A stretch of DNA of 64,000 bases from Akkermansiaceae bacterium. GTDB taxonomy: Bacteria > Verrucomicrobiota > Verrucomicrobiia > Verrucomicrobiales > DEV007. The translations under genes and the position numbers were made by a program. Within the stretch, counting starts at the first letter, position 1; the number at the start of each line of letters is the position of its first letter. The stretch lies in contig JACKQC010000007.1 of NCBI GenBank assembly GCA_024233085.1, positions 124,001 to 188,000 on the forward strand, given 5' to 3'. Positions 32,423 through 40,658 of the stretch are shown piece after piece. The notes under the pieces are model-generated. The model did not search any database and was not told where the DNA came from. It was given only the letters and a program-made list of their open reading frames with translations.

Positions 32423-34552
32423 ATGATTTCCCTTTCCCGACTCGGAGTTTCACTCGCCATCGCTTTGCAGGCCACCGCGGCGGTCCACGGCCAGACGGAC
32501 CGCCCCAACATCATTCACATCATGGCCGACGACCTCGGCTACGGGGATCTCGGCTGCTATGGTCAGAAGGTCATTCAGACGCCGAATCTCGATCGCATGG
32601 CGGCTGAGGGATTGCGCTTCACCGATCACTATGCCGGTCACACCGTCTGCCGCCCCTCGCGGCTGGTGGTCTGGACGGGGCGGAATGTCGGCCACACCGG
32701 CCTGATCGGGAATCGGGATCGAAGCCTCACCGGCACGGAGCAAACTGTGGCGAGACGGCTTCAGGCGGCTGGCTATGCGACCGGAGGCGTCGGCAAATGG
32801 GCGCTCGGCAATGTGGACGCCCCCGCCCAGGTGGACACTCCCGGTCACCCGATTCACAATGGTTTCGACAACTGGTTTGGCTACCTCAACCAGGGAAACG
32901 CCCACAACTATTTCCCCCCCTTTCTCTGGGACAACCTCGAACCGTTCGCGCTGTCCGGAAATGTCCTCATGACCGACGCGGACGACCCGAACGCCCGCGG
33001 GCGCGTGTCCAAAAAACGCGTCACTTGGTCGCACGACACCATGACCGAGCGCGCTTTCGCTTTCGTGCGGCGGAACGCGGACAAGCCGTTCCTGCTCCAC
33101 ATTCACTGGACCATTCCCCACGCCAACAACGAAGGCGGTCGCGTGCTCGGTGACGGGATGGAGATTCCCGACCACGGGATCTATGCGGACAGGGATTGGC
33201 CGAATCCGGAAAAGGGCTTCGCCGCGATGATCACCCGGATGGACGCCGATGTCGGACGGCTGTTCGACCTGCTCAAGGAATTGGGAATCGACGGGCGTAC
33301 CCTCGTCCTCTTCACCTCGGACAACGGCGCCCACCAGGAGGGTGGGCATCAGGTGGAATTCTTCGATTCGAACGGCCCGCTGCGCGGCTTCAAACGCTCC
33401 ATGCACGAGGGCGGCATCCGCGTGCCGCTGATCGCCCGCTGGCCGGGAAACATCGCGCCCGGCACGGAAAGCGATCATCCCTCGGCCTTCTGGGACTACC
33501 TCCCCACCGCCTGCGAAGTCGCCGGCGTCGAGCCGCCTCCGGGGATCGACGGCATTTCTTATCTACCGACTTTGCTGGGCAAACCCAAGGAGCAAAAAAC
33601 GCACGAGTACCTCTACTGGGCCAGTTCGGAGGGTGAGACCTCCGTCGGGATTCGACAGGGAAACTGGAAGCTGGTGCAGTATCGGACCAAAACTCCCAAA
33701 GCCGCCAAAGGCGACGCCACATCGCCAACTCCTCCCAAGCCGGACTGGCGGCTCTTCGACCTGACCACCGACCTCGGCGAAGACCGTGACATTGCCGCCG
33801 AACATCCCGACATCGTCGAGAGGCTCAAGGCATCAGCCTACCGCGACGAACTGGCCGGACTCGATCCGCCAAAAGACGCGGCGGCTTCGGAGGAGAAGCA
33901 AATCGTCATCGCCCTGGTGGGCGATTCCACCGTCACCGACTCGGCCGGCTGGGGGCTCGCCTTCGCGGGCAAGTTCCGATCGAATGTCCGGGTGCTCAAC
34001 TTTGCCGCCGGCGGCCGCAGCGCCAAGAGTTGGCTGGCCGAGGGGCGGCTCCCCGCCGTTCTGGAGGCAAAGCCGGACTACGTGTTCATCCAGTTCGGTC
34101 ACAACGGCCAGCCGGGCAAGGGTCCCGAGCGCGAGACCGACCCGGCGACCACCTACCGCGATTACCTGCGACAATATGTGAAGGAATTCCGCGCCATCGG
34201 CGCCGAGCCGATCCTCGTCAGTTCGGTGACGCGCCGGGATTTCATCGCGGATGGAACGATCCGCACGCAACCCACCGCGGACGACTCCTATGGCGAGGGT
34301 GTCACGCGACCGCTGCTGCCCTGGGCCGAAGCGGCGAAGACCGTCGCGGCCGAGGTGGATGCGCCTTTCATCGACCTCTACCGGGCCAGCGTTGCCTATC
34401 ACAACCGGATCGGCAAAGCGGCGAGCGCCACCTTCAGCCCGAAGCCCGGCGACATCACCCACTTCAACGAACTCGGCGCCGAAGCCATCGCGAACCTGGT
34501 GGTCGCCGAGCTACGAAAAGCGGAGCCGAAATTGGCGAAGTCGCTCAAATAG
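32423..34552 (+). CDS. exported sulfatase fused to a rhamnogalacturonan acetylesterase
   Basis: 709 residues. A signal peptide (MISLSRLGVSLAIALQATAAVHG) precedes an arylsulfatase domain (about 27-480). Metal ligands are in MADDLGYGDLG, the formylglycine site C76-R-P-S-R is of the CxPSR type, and FTSDNGAH and HEGGIRVPLIARWPG are typical. From about residue 490 a GDSL/SGNH esterase of the rhamnogalacturonan acetylesterase family begins: GDSTVTDSAGWG, FAAGGRSAKSW, FIQFGHNGQPG, and a final GDITHFN with the catalytic Asp-His. One enzyme could remove sulfate and acetyl groups from a complex polysaccharide. Maturation would need an anaerobic or FGE-type sulfatase-activating enzyme, not seen here. 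Confidence 0.92.
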   Translation: MISLSRLGVSLAIALQATAAVHGQTDRPNIIHIMADDLGYGDLGCYGQKVIQTPNLDRMAAEGLRFTDHYAGHTVCRPSRLVVWTGRNVGHTGLIGNRDRSLTGTEQTVARRLQAAGYATGGVGKWALGNVDAPAQVDTPGHPIHNGFDNWFGYLNQGNAHNYFPPFLWDNLEPFALSGNVLMTDADDPNARGRVSKKRVTWSHDTMTERAFAFVRRNADKPFLLHIHWTIPHANNEGGRVLGDGMEIPDHGIYADRDWPNPEKGFAAMITRMDADVGRLFDLLKELGIDGRTLVLFTSDNGAHQEGGHQVEFFDSNGPLRGFKRSMHEGGIRVPLIARWPGNIAPGTESDHPSAFWDYLPTACEVAGVEPPPGIDGISYLPTLLGKPKEQKTHEYLYWASSEGETSVGIRQGNWKLVQYRTKTPKAAKGDATSPTPPKPDWRLFDLTTDLGEDRDIAAEHPDIVERLKASAYRDELAGLDPPKDAAASEEKQIVIALVGDSTVTDSAGWGLAFAGKFRSNVRVLNFAAGGRSAKSWLAEGRLPAVLEAKPDYVFIQFGHNGQPGKGPERETDPATTYRDYLRQYVKEFRAIGAEPILVSSVTRRDFIADGTIRTQPTADDSYGEGVTRPLLPWAEAAKTVAAEVDAPFIDLYRASVAYHNRIGKAASATFSPKPGDITHFNELGAEAIANLVVAELRKAEPKLAKSLK

Positions 34553-34573
34553 GGGGAGAGCGGCGCGCCGTCC

Positions 34574-34849
34574 TCACTCGCGGTCTTCCATCTCGTCTTC
34601 GGCGTCTTCGTAGGCGTCCTCGTAGGCGTCTTCGAAGTCCTCCTCGTCGGCGTCGGGATGCAGGCGGTGAAGGTGACGGCTGTAGTCGTCGTCGAGACCG
34701 GCGAAGGCGTCGGAGCGTCCGACGCGCGCGCCGAAGGCTTCCGGATCGCGCTCCAGGTGGCTGAGATCTTGCTCGTTCGTCACGCACGCCGGCAGCAGCG
34801 AAAGCGCGAAAAGGGCGAGAATGGAAAGAGGAGGAAGCGGTGTTTTCAT
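34574..34849 (-). CDS. small acidic lipoprotein
   Basis: 91 residues with a lipoprotein signal peptide ending in a lipobox (LLPAC, Cys near residue 22), then a short conserved-looking segment (NEQDLSHLERDPEAFGARVG) and an extremely acidic tail with the repeats DAYEDAYEDAEDE. It has no recognisable domain. The acidic tail could bind cations or positively charged partners. ATG 34849 is preferred over an ATG five codons upstream because it places the charged n-region directly before the hydrophobic core. It is convergent with the sulfatase. Confidence 0.55.
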   Translation of the reverse strand: MKTPLPPLSILALFALSLLPACVTNEQDLSHLERDPEAFGARVGRSDAFAGLDDDYSRHLHRLHPDADEEDFEDAYEDAYEDAEDEMEDRE

Positions 34850-34911
34850 GGCGTCTGGGTACATTCACTCACGGTCGATCCGTGCCAGTGTCTCCGAATC
34901 GGTCGGAGCCT

Positions 34912-34950
34912 GTCAACCCTGTTGGGTGTCGGACTCAACCCTGTTGGGTC
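34912..34950. repeat. palindromic repeat copy F, direct orientation
   Basis: Two monomers in the same orientation, GTCAACCCTGTTGGGT (34912-34927) and ACTCAACCCTGTTGGGTC (34933-34950). It lies between tadA (ends 34969) and the lipoprotein start (34849), both on the minus strand. Confidence 0.8.
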
Positions 34951-34968
34951 CGCCGGAAAACGGCCTAA

Positions 34969-35457
34969 CTAATTGGAGCCGGAGGTGCGGCTTTTCGTCC
35001 GCGCTTCGACGAAAAAGGTCTTCAGCAGCTGGCGGCTCTCCTCGGCGAGGACTCCGGCGGTGACGGTGGACTGGTGGTTCAGGGTTTCCTGCTGGAGCAG
35101 GTTGATGAATCCGCCGCCCGCGGCGCCGCCTTTCTTGTCATCGCAGCCGAACACGACGCGCCGGACGCGGCAGTGGACGATGGCGCCGGCGCACATGGGG
35201 CAGGGTTCCTTGGTGACGTAGAGATCGCATTCGGTGAGCCGCCAGTCGCCCAGCGCGCTTTCGGCCTGGGTAAGGGCGAGCATTTCCGCGTGGGCGGTGG
35301 CATCCTTGAGGGTCTCGACCTGATTGAAGGCGCGGGCGATGACGCGGCCGCCGGAAACGACGACGGCGCCGACGGGCACTTCCCCGGCGAGATAGGCGCG
35401 CTGCGCCTGGCGGAGGGCCTCCGTCATGAAAAACTGGTCGCTTTGCAGGTCGATCAC
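34969..35457 (-). CDS. tadA: tRNA-specific adenosine deaminase
   Basis: Deaminates A34 of tRNA-Arg(ACG) to inosine. Zinc-binding motifs of the CDA fold are complete: HAE in ATAHAEMLAL and PCPMC in EPCPMCAGAIVHCRV. GTG at 35457 is chosen because it keeps the family N-terminus (SDQFFMTEALRQAQRAY, then GEVPVGAVVV); an internal ATG nine codons later would cut the first helix. 162 residues is the usual length. It is divergent from rpe, with 60 bp between starts. The palindromic repeat copy F follows its stop. Confidence 0.93.
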   Translation of the reverse strand: MIDLQSDQFFMTEALRQAQRAYLAGEVPVGAVVVSGGRVIARAFNQVETLKDATAHAEMLALTQAESALGDWRLTECDLYVTKEPCPMCAGAIVHCRVRRVVFGCDDKKGGAAGGGFINLLQQETLNHQSTVTAGVLAEESRQLLKTFFVEARTKSRTSGSN

Positions 35458-35517
35458 GGGGGGATGGCGATGAAAATGATTTTGCGGGACGGCGGGTGGC
35501 GAAGATAATGCCCTCAC

Positions 35518-36183
35518 ATGATGGACTGCAACAGGCGAATCGTCGCCCCGTCGATGCTGGCGTCGGACTGGGCGCGGGTGGGCGAGGAGGCGAGACGAGC
35601 GGAGGCGTCGGGTGGCGACTGGCTGCATCTCGATGTGATGGACGGCCATTTCGTGGGCAACATCAGCTTCGGGCCGCAATTTGTCGCCGCCGTTCGACCG
35701 GAGGTGCGCATGCCGCTGGATGTTCACCTGATGATCGAGCGGCCCGACGTCTATTTTCCGCGGTTCGTGGAGGCGGGAGCGGATGGCATCACCGTGCATG
35801 TGGAGGCTGACCACGACGTGAAGGACACGCTGTCCCGGATTCGCGAGGCGGGATGCCGGAACGGCCTGGCGATCAGCCCGGACACGCCGTTTGACGCGGT
35901 GCTGCCCTACCTGGACGGGATTGACCTGTTGCTGGTGATGACGGTGAGGCCGGGGTTCGGCGGGCAGGCTTTTATGGAAGCCGAAACGATGCCGAAAGTG
36001 GCGGCGGGCCGGGAAGAGCGCGAGCGGCGCGGCCTGGCCTATCACATCGAGGTGGACGGCGGCATTGACGAGGCGACGGCCGCGGTGGCGGCGCGGCACG
36101 GGGCGAACGTGCTGGTGGCCGGGACGTCGCTTTTCAAGGCGCCGGACATGGCTTCGGCGATCGCCGCGATGCGGGTAGCCTGA
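35518..36183 (+). CDS. rpe: ribulose-phosphate 3-epimerase
   Basis: Interconverts ribulose-5-P and xylulose-5-P. 221 residues of the TIM-barrel family. Catalytic and metal residues lie in LHLDVMDGHFVGN, DVHLMIERP, VMTVRPGFGGQ and VDGGI. Two ATGs in tandem open the gene. It is divergent from tadA and convergent with the nuclease gene (36206), with only 22 bp between stops. Together with zwf and rpiB it forms the pentose phosphate set of the window. Confidence 0.96.
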   Translation: MMDCNRRIVAPSMLASDWARVGEEARRAEASGGDWLHLDVMDGHFVGNISFGPQFVAAVRPEVRMPLDVHLMIERPDVYFPRFVEAGADGITVHVEADHDVKDTLSRIREAGCRNGLAISPDTPFDAVLPYLDGIDLLLVMTVRPGFGGQAFMEAETMPKVAAGREERERRGLAYHIEVDGGIDEATAAVAARHGANVLVAGTSLFKAPDMASAIAAMRVA

Positions 36184-36205
36184 AATAACGGGCGCGACGG
36201 GCCGG

Positions 36206-36706
36206 TCAATCGTCGCTCTCGTCGGGTTCCTCGAGGGGGAAATCGGGCAGCCCACCGCCCTGGAAACCTTTTTCGCCCATTTTCTGGAGGATTTCGGACA
36301 TGTCCTCGACCTGGTCCCACACATGGGAGGCCACGTACATCGGGGCCTTCTGCTGGATGGCGAGGGCGATGCCGTCGCTGGGACGGGCGTCGATCTCGAC
36401 GATCTTCTTTTCGTCGATCTCGTTGGAGGCGACGATGATGAGGCGGGCGTAGTAGACGCTCTCGTTGAAATCGTTGATCACCATCCGCTCGACGTGGGCG
36501 CCGAGCGCGGTGAGCACGTCGGCGAACAGGTCGTGCGTCTGCGGCCGCGGCTTGGGCGTGTGATGCATGAACATGGTGATCGCGGCGCCGACGGCTTGGT
36601 CGACGTAGATCACGAACACCTTTTCGTCATTCCCCAGAAACACGGCGCACCCTCCGCTGGTGGGGAGAACCGCCTTGACTTCGATCGGGACAACGGACTT
36701 TTGCAT
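36206..36706 (-). CDS. bifunctional nuclease family (DUF151) protein
   Basis: 166 residues with the BFN/DUF151 domain: an N-terminal VEVKAVLPTSGGCAVFLGN-like strand, LFADVLTALGAHVERMVINDFNE, then VEIDARPSDGIALAIQQKAPMYVA, which is the family signature near the C-terminus. BFN proteins have been reported with DNase and RNase activity in plants and are widespread in bacteria with little functional work. The tail (QGGGLPDFPLEEPDESDD) is acidic. A gamma carbonic anhydrase gene precedes it on the same strand. Confidence 0.9.
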   Translation of the reverse strand: MQKSVVPIEVKAVLPTSGGCAVFLGNDEKVFVIYVDQAVGAAITMFMHHTPKPRPQTHDLFADVLTALGAHVERMVINDFNESVYYARLIIVASNEIDEKKIVEIDARPSDGIALAIQQKAPMYVASHVWDQVEDMSEILQKMGEKGFQGGGLPDFPLEEPDESDD

Positions 36707-36772
36707 GACGAGGGTCGGCTCGGCACAATAGGCCGGGAACCGGGGATGCGAAAATTCAAAATCCCGGCGCGT

Positions 36773-37306
36773 TCACGAATTTTTCGCTTCGAGCCGCGTC
36801 CGGTGCTCCCGGGCGACGCGGATGTATTTTTCGGCCCAGCCGCGGATGGAGGCCTGTTCGTCGCGGGAAAGGGCTCGGACGACACGTCCGGGGCTTCCCA
36901 GGACGAGGGAGCCGGGGGGAATGCGCTGGCCCTGGGTGACGACGGCTCCGGCGCCGACGATGGAGCGGGCACCGATCTCGGCGCCGTCCATGACGATGGC
37001 GCCCATGCCGACGAGGACTTCGTCGTCGACGCGGCAGGCGTGGAGAAGGGCGCGGTGGCCGCAGGTGACATATTCGCCGACCTCGGTGCCGAGGGAGCTG
37101 GACAGGTGGACGATGGACCCATCCTGGATGTTAGAACCGCGGCCGACGCGGATGCGCTCGATGTCGGCACGCAGGACGCACTGGTACCAGACGCTGGTGT
37201 CTTCCTCCAGGGTAACGGCCCCGCAAACGACCGCTCCGGGGGCCACAAAGGCGGTTTCGGCGAGGGTTGGCGGAGTTTGGAGGAAGGGGCAAACGGGGGC
37301 GTTCAT
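36773..37306 (-). CDS. gamma carbonic anhydrase family protein
   Basis: 177 residues of a left-handed beta-helix. The zinc ligands are His in IVHLSS and two His in CGHRALLHAC, as in CamH/YrdA-type enzymes. The C-terminal long helix (AEKYIRVAREHRTRL) closes the trimer. Whether it has carbonic anhydrase activity or another acetyl/ferripyochelin-like role cannot be decided. ATG 37306 is chosen over an upstream frame rich in Phe and Arg. It is divergent from the HU gene. Confidence 0.88.
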   Translation of the reverse strand: MNAPVCPFLQTPPTLAETAFVAPGAVVCGAVTLEEDTSVWYQCVLRADIERIRVGRGSNIQDGSIVHLSSSLGTEVGEYVTCGHRALLHACRVDDEVLVGMGAIVMDGAEIGARSIVGAGAVVTQGQRIPPGSLVLGSPGRVVRALSRDEQASIRGWAEKYIRVAREHRTRLEAKNS

Positions 37307-37449
37307 ACGGGTCGAGGGCCGGGAAATTCGGCGTGGAAGGCGGAAAAATGGCTGAAAAAACGAAAAAAAGCGCAAAAAACGCGGTTTTTTTGCGGATCGC
37401 TAACGATAACAACTTTACGGATGGAATTCCGTGACTTAAAAAGGTGGCG

Positions 37450-37725
37450 ATGAACAAGGGTGAACTTGTAGAAGCCGTGCAGAAAGCTCTGGGCGGGGAC
37501 ACTTCGAAGAAAGCTGCCGAAGAAGCCGTCTCAGCTGTGCTTAATGCGATCGCCTCCGGAATCAAGAAGGACAGCAATGTCCAACTCATTGGTTTCGGAA
37601 CCTTCAAGGTCAAGAAGCGCGCCGCCCGCATGGGCCGCAACCCGAAGACCGGTGAAGCCATGAAGATCAAAGCCTCCAAGACGGTCGGTTTCACGCCGTC
37701 CTCGAACCTCAAGGGCAGTCTGTAA
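37450..37725 (+). CDS. HU family DNA-binding protein
   Basis: 91 residues, the standard size for HU/IHF-type nucleoid proteins. The DNA-binding arm has the GRNPKTGE motif, and the core has LIGFGTFKVKKRAAR. The Shine-Dalgarno AAGG is at 37441-37444 with a five-base spacing to ATG 37450; a GTG two codons earlier is possible. Codon use is less GC-biased than the neighbours, as in highly expressed genes. A strong terminator follows at 37788. Gene name not assigned. Confidence 0.95.
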   Translation: MNKGELVEAVQKALGGDTSKKAAEEAVSAVLNAIASGIKKDSNVQLIGFGTFKVKKRAARMGRNPKTGEAMKIKASKTVGFTPSSNLKGSL

Positions 37726-37787
37726 GGAAAACCGGAAGCTGGGTTCCCTTCAACCCCACTTCTCGACTCCAAACTCCAAACAATCAC

Positions 37788-37825
37788 GAAACGCGGCGGG
37801 CGAATGCCTGCCGCGTTTCTTTTTT
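37788..37825 (+). terminator. intrinsic terminator after the HU gene
   Basis: GAAACGCGGCGGGC (37788-37801) pairs with GCCTGCCGCGTTTC (37806-37819) in a 14-bp stem with a GAAT loop, followed by TTTTTT (37820-37825). It lies 62 bp after the HU stop. On the opposite strand no T-run follows, so it serves the + strand only. Confidence 0.9.
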
Positions 37826-37896
37826 GTCCGAGAGAAATCCGGAACCCCGATTCGATCGGATTCGATCCGATTCGGTCCCGTCCGGGCTTCGGCCGC

Positions 37897-40593
37897 TTAA
37901 TCGAACTGAATCGGCTTCGGCGGCTCAAGCCGGACCCGGTTCGTGGCGGCGGGCGTTTCGTCTTCCGCGCCGGCGGCGTCGTCCGGCTCTCCGATGGGAC
38001 GGGCGACGACGGGGCTGTCGCCGGAGGCAATGGGCCGGGCCACCATCGGCTCGGCCGCGCCGCCGACGGGTCGGGCGACGAGGGGCTCTTTCGAAAGGTC
38101 ATCGCCGGCGCCTTCGTTGGCGCCGGAGGACGGATCGGGCGTTTCGTCGAGCGGGTTGGCGCTCGGTTTTTCGGAGATCAGGGCGCGGGCTCTCAGCTTC
38201 GGGACGAGGCTGTCGTAGGGGTCTTCCCCCAGGATGGTCGGTCCGACCGGAATGACCGGTTCGGAGCTGACGAGGCGCTGGGCGATGAGCACGCCACCGC
38301 CGCCGGAACGGCCCGTGTTGGTGAGCGAATTGGGGGCTTCCCGCGTCTCGATTCGGGGAGGAGCGGTTCGGGGCTTGGCTCCCGGGCCGCCGTGCACATG
38401 GCAGACGGAGTCGATCCGGGTGCCGGGCCGGAGATACTCGACGTAGGTGCTTCGAATCTGTTTGGCCGCCCGGCCCGTGCGATCCACCTCGTAGCAGGCG
38501 TCGGTGGCCAATTCGCCGGAGAGACTGCAAATCTCGACCTTCATCGCGTCGGCGGGCGGCGCGAACGCGACCGGCTCGGTGACATCGGCGGCGGCGTTCA
38601 TCACCGCGGTCCAGACCGGCAGCACGGTTTCGTTGCTGAAGGCCCCGGGGTAGATGGCCTTCGGCTGGTCGAAGCCCGCCCACACCGCGCACGTCACCTC
38701 GGAGGTGAAACCGGCGAACCAGTTGTCGGTGAAATCGTATTCCGTGCCCGACTTGCCCGCGGCGGGAAAATCCTTGAGCCCGTATTCCGCGCCGGCTTTT
38801 TGCCCGGTGCCGTGGCGCAGCGCGTCCTCGAGGCAACTGGTGACCTGATAGGCGGTGTAGGGGTCGATCACCCGGGCGGCGCTCTGGTTGGGATTCGGAA
38901 CGAAGATTTCCTGGCCGTGAATGTCTTCGATCCGCGAAATGATGAAGGTGCGGGCGGGGTGCCCTCCCCCGTTTGGAAAAATGGTGTAGGCCAGGCAGAG
39001 TTCCTCCATCGACACGGGATTGCGACCCAGAAGCGAGGCGTTGAAGTTCTTCAAGTCGCCCTCGAAGGTCATGCCCGATCGCTCGGCCAGCCCGACGACC
39101 TTTTCCAGGCCGGTCTGAATCCCCAGTCGGACGGTCGCGGCGCCCTTCGATTTGGCGAGCCCCTGGCGGGCCGTGATGTCGCCCTCGTAGGTGTTCTCGA
39201 GATTCTCGGCGCCCCACTCGCCGAGGATGCCGGCCGTGCCGCCAATCATGACGCGGCGGTTGTCGATCGGGCTGTCGTCGATGAGCGAGCCGGGAAACAT
39301 CCCGTTTTCGAACGCCGCGGCGTAGACAAACGGAATGAAGGCCGTTCCGGGCGAACGGCGCGCCAGCGAAGTCCGGTCGAACATGCTGTCGTTGAAATCG
39401 CGGCCCCCGACAAACGCGAGGATGCCGCCGGTGCGGTTGTCGACGACGAGCACCGCTCCCTGCAGATAGGCGGGCTGCGGCGGCGCCTGTCCCTCGTTGC
39501 CGTTTTTCTGCGAGCTGGCCTTGAGTTCCTTGAAAATCTCCCGGGTCTGGTGCTTGTAGCCCGGCCGTTTCTCCACCCGGTCGAGCTGCCGGGTCAGGCT
39601 TTCCTCCGCCTCGTGCTGAATGCGGCTGTCGATGGTGGTGTGTATCCGGAACCCGCCCTTGATGGCGTTTTCGTAGCCGACGAGGTCGATCACCTGCTGG
39701 CGAACCCGTTCCCAAACGAATTTGGAGCGGCCGGAAGCCGAGCCCTTTTCGACGGTCAACAGGGGCTCGTTCTGAAACTGCTTCAACTGCTCCTCCGTCA
39801 GCATGCCCTCGTCCCGCATGCGGGAGAGGACATAGTCGCGGGTTTTCTTCGCCGCCTCGGGATAGTTATGGGGCGAGCGGAAGGTCGGATTGCGGATCAC
39901 CCCCGCGATGGCCGCCGACTCCGGAATCGTCAGATCCTTCGGATCCTTCCCGAAATAACCGTTGGCGGCGGCGCTGATGCCGTAATAGCCGCTGCCGAAG
40001 TAAATCCGGTTGAGGTAAAGCTCGAGAATCTTCTCCTTGTCGCCGATCTCGCGCTCGATTCGCCGCGCGAGGAAGGCCTCGGTCACCTTTCGGCTGACGC
40101 TTCGCTCCTTCAGCTCGAAGGCGTTGCGGGCGAGCTGCTGCGTGATGGTGCTCGCCCCCTGGGTCACTTCGCCCGCCTTCAGGTTCAGCCAGATGGCCCG
40201 GAGAATGCCCATGTAATCCACACCGTCGTGCGTGTAAAACCGCGAGTCCTCCGCCGCCAGGAGTGCCTGGACAAAATGCGGCGCCACCTCGGAAATGGGG
40301 ATCGGCTGGCGGTTCTGGACAAAGATGCGGCCGATCTCCTCGCCGTTGCGGTCGAGAATGAGGCTCGCGACTTCGAGGTCGTCGATTTCGTCCAGATTGA
40401 AGCTGTCGGCCAGCTCCAGCCGCGGTTTCGCGTAAAAGTAGGCGATGGCCAGCCCCGTCATGCCGGCCACCAGGCCGAGGATGAAGAGACACGCCAGGAA
40501 CTTCAGAAAAAACGATCGGCGCCGACGCTTCCGGCGCTGGGGCGAGGATCGATCCTTCTTCGGTGGCAGAGGGATTACCGTTTCTTTGGACAC
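37897..40593 (-). CDS. class A penicillin-binding protein with degenerate transpeptidase
   Basis: 898 residues: a basic cytosolic tail, one transmembrane helix (about 28-53), a GT51 peptidoglycan glycosyltransferase domain, a transpeptidase domain, and a C-terminal repetitive tail. The GT51 site is intact (AAEDSRFYTHDGVD with Glu115; GASTITQQLARN). In the transpeptidase the SxxK motif reads T417-A-F-I420, so both the nucleophilic Ser and the Lys are lost; SxN reads S482-K-G484; only K614-SGT remains. The tail holds three near repeats of VARPxG. GTG 40593 is chosen since the TTG further upstream overlaps the divergent methyltransferase gene. It may polymerise glycan but not cross-link. Confidence 0.9.
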   Translation of the reverse strand: MSKETVIPLPPKKDRSSPQRRKRRRRSFFLKFLACLFILGLVAGMTGLAIAYFYAKPRLELADSFNLDEIDDLEVASLILDRNGEEIGRIFVQNRQPIPISEVAPHFVQALLAAEDSRFYTHDGVDYMGILRAIWLNLKAGEVTQGASTITQQLARNAFELKERSVSRKVTEAFLARRIEREIGDKEKILELYLNRIYFGSGYYGISAAANGYFGKDPKDLTIPESAAIAGVIRNPTFRSPHNYPEAAKKTRDYVLSRMRDEGMLTEEQLKQFQNEPLLTVEKGSASGRSKFVWERVRQQVIDLVGYENAIKGGFRIHTTIDSRIQHEAEESLTRQLDRVEKRPGYKHQTREIFKELKASSQKNGNEGQAPPQPAYLQGAVLVVDNRTGGILAFVGGRDFNDSMFDRTSLARRSPGTAFIPFVYAAAFENGMFPGSLIDDSPIDNRRVMIGGTAGILGEWGAENLENTYEGDITARQGLAKSKGAATVRLGIQTGLEKVVGLAERSGMTFEGDLKNFNASLLGRNPVSMEELCLAYTIFPNGGGHPARTFIISRIEDIHGQEIFVPNPNQSAARVIDPYTAYQVTSCLEDALRHGTGQKAGAEYGLKDFPAAGKSGTEYDFTDNWFAGFTSEVTCAVWAGFDQPKAIYPGAFSNETVLPVWTAVMNAAADVTEPVAFAPPADAMKVEICSLSGELATDACYEVDRTGRAAKQIRSTYVEYLRPGTRIDSVCHVHGGPGAKPRTAPPRIETREAPNSLTNTGRSGGGGVLIAQRLVSSEPVIPVGPTILGEDPYDSLVPKLRARALISEKPSANPLDETPDPSSGANEGAGDDLSKEPLVARPVGGAAEPMVARPIASGDSPVVARPIGEPDDAAGAEDETPAATNRVRLEPPKPIQFD

Positions 40594-40658
40594 CGCGGAT
40601 ACGAGGTCGTAAATATGCGTATAGTTGGGCGGTCGGGCAAGTCCGACGGCCCTTCGAG

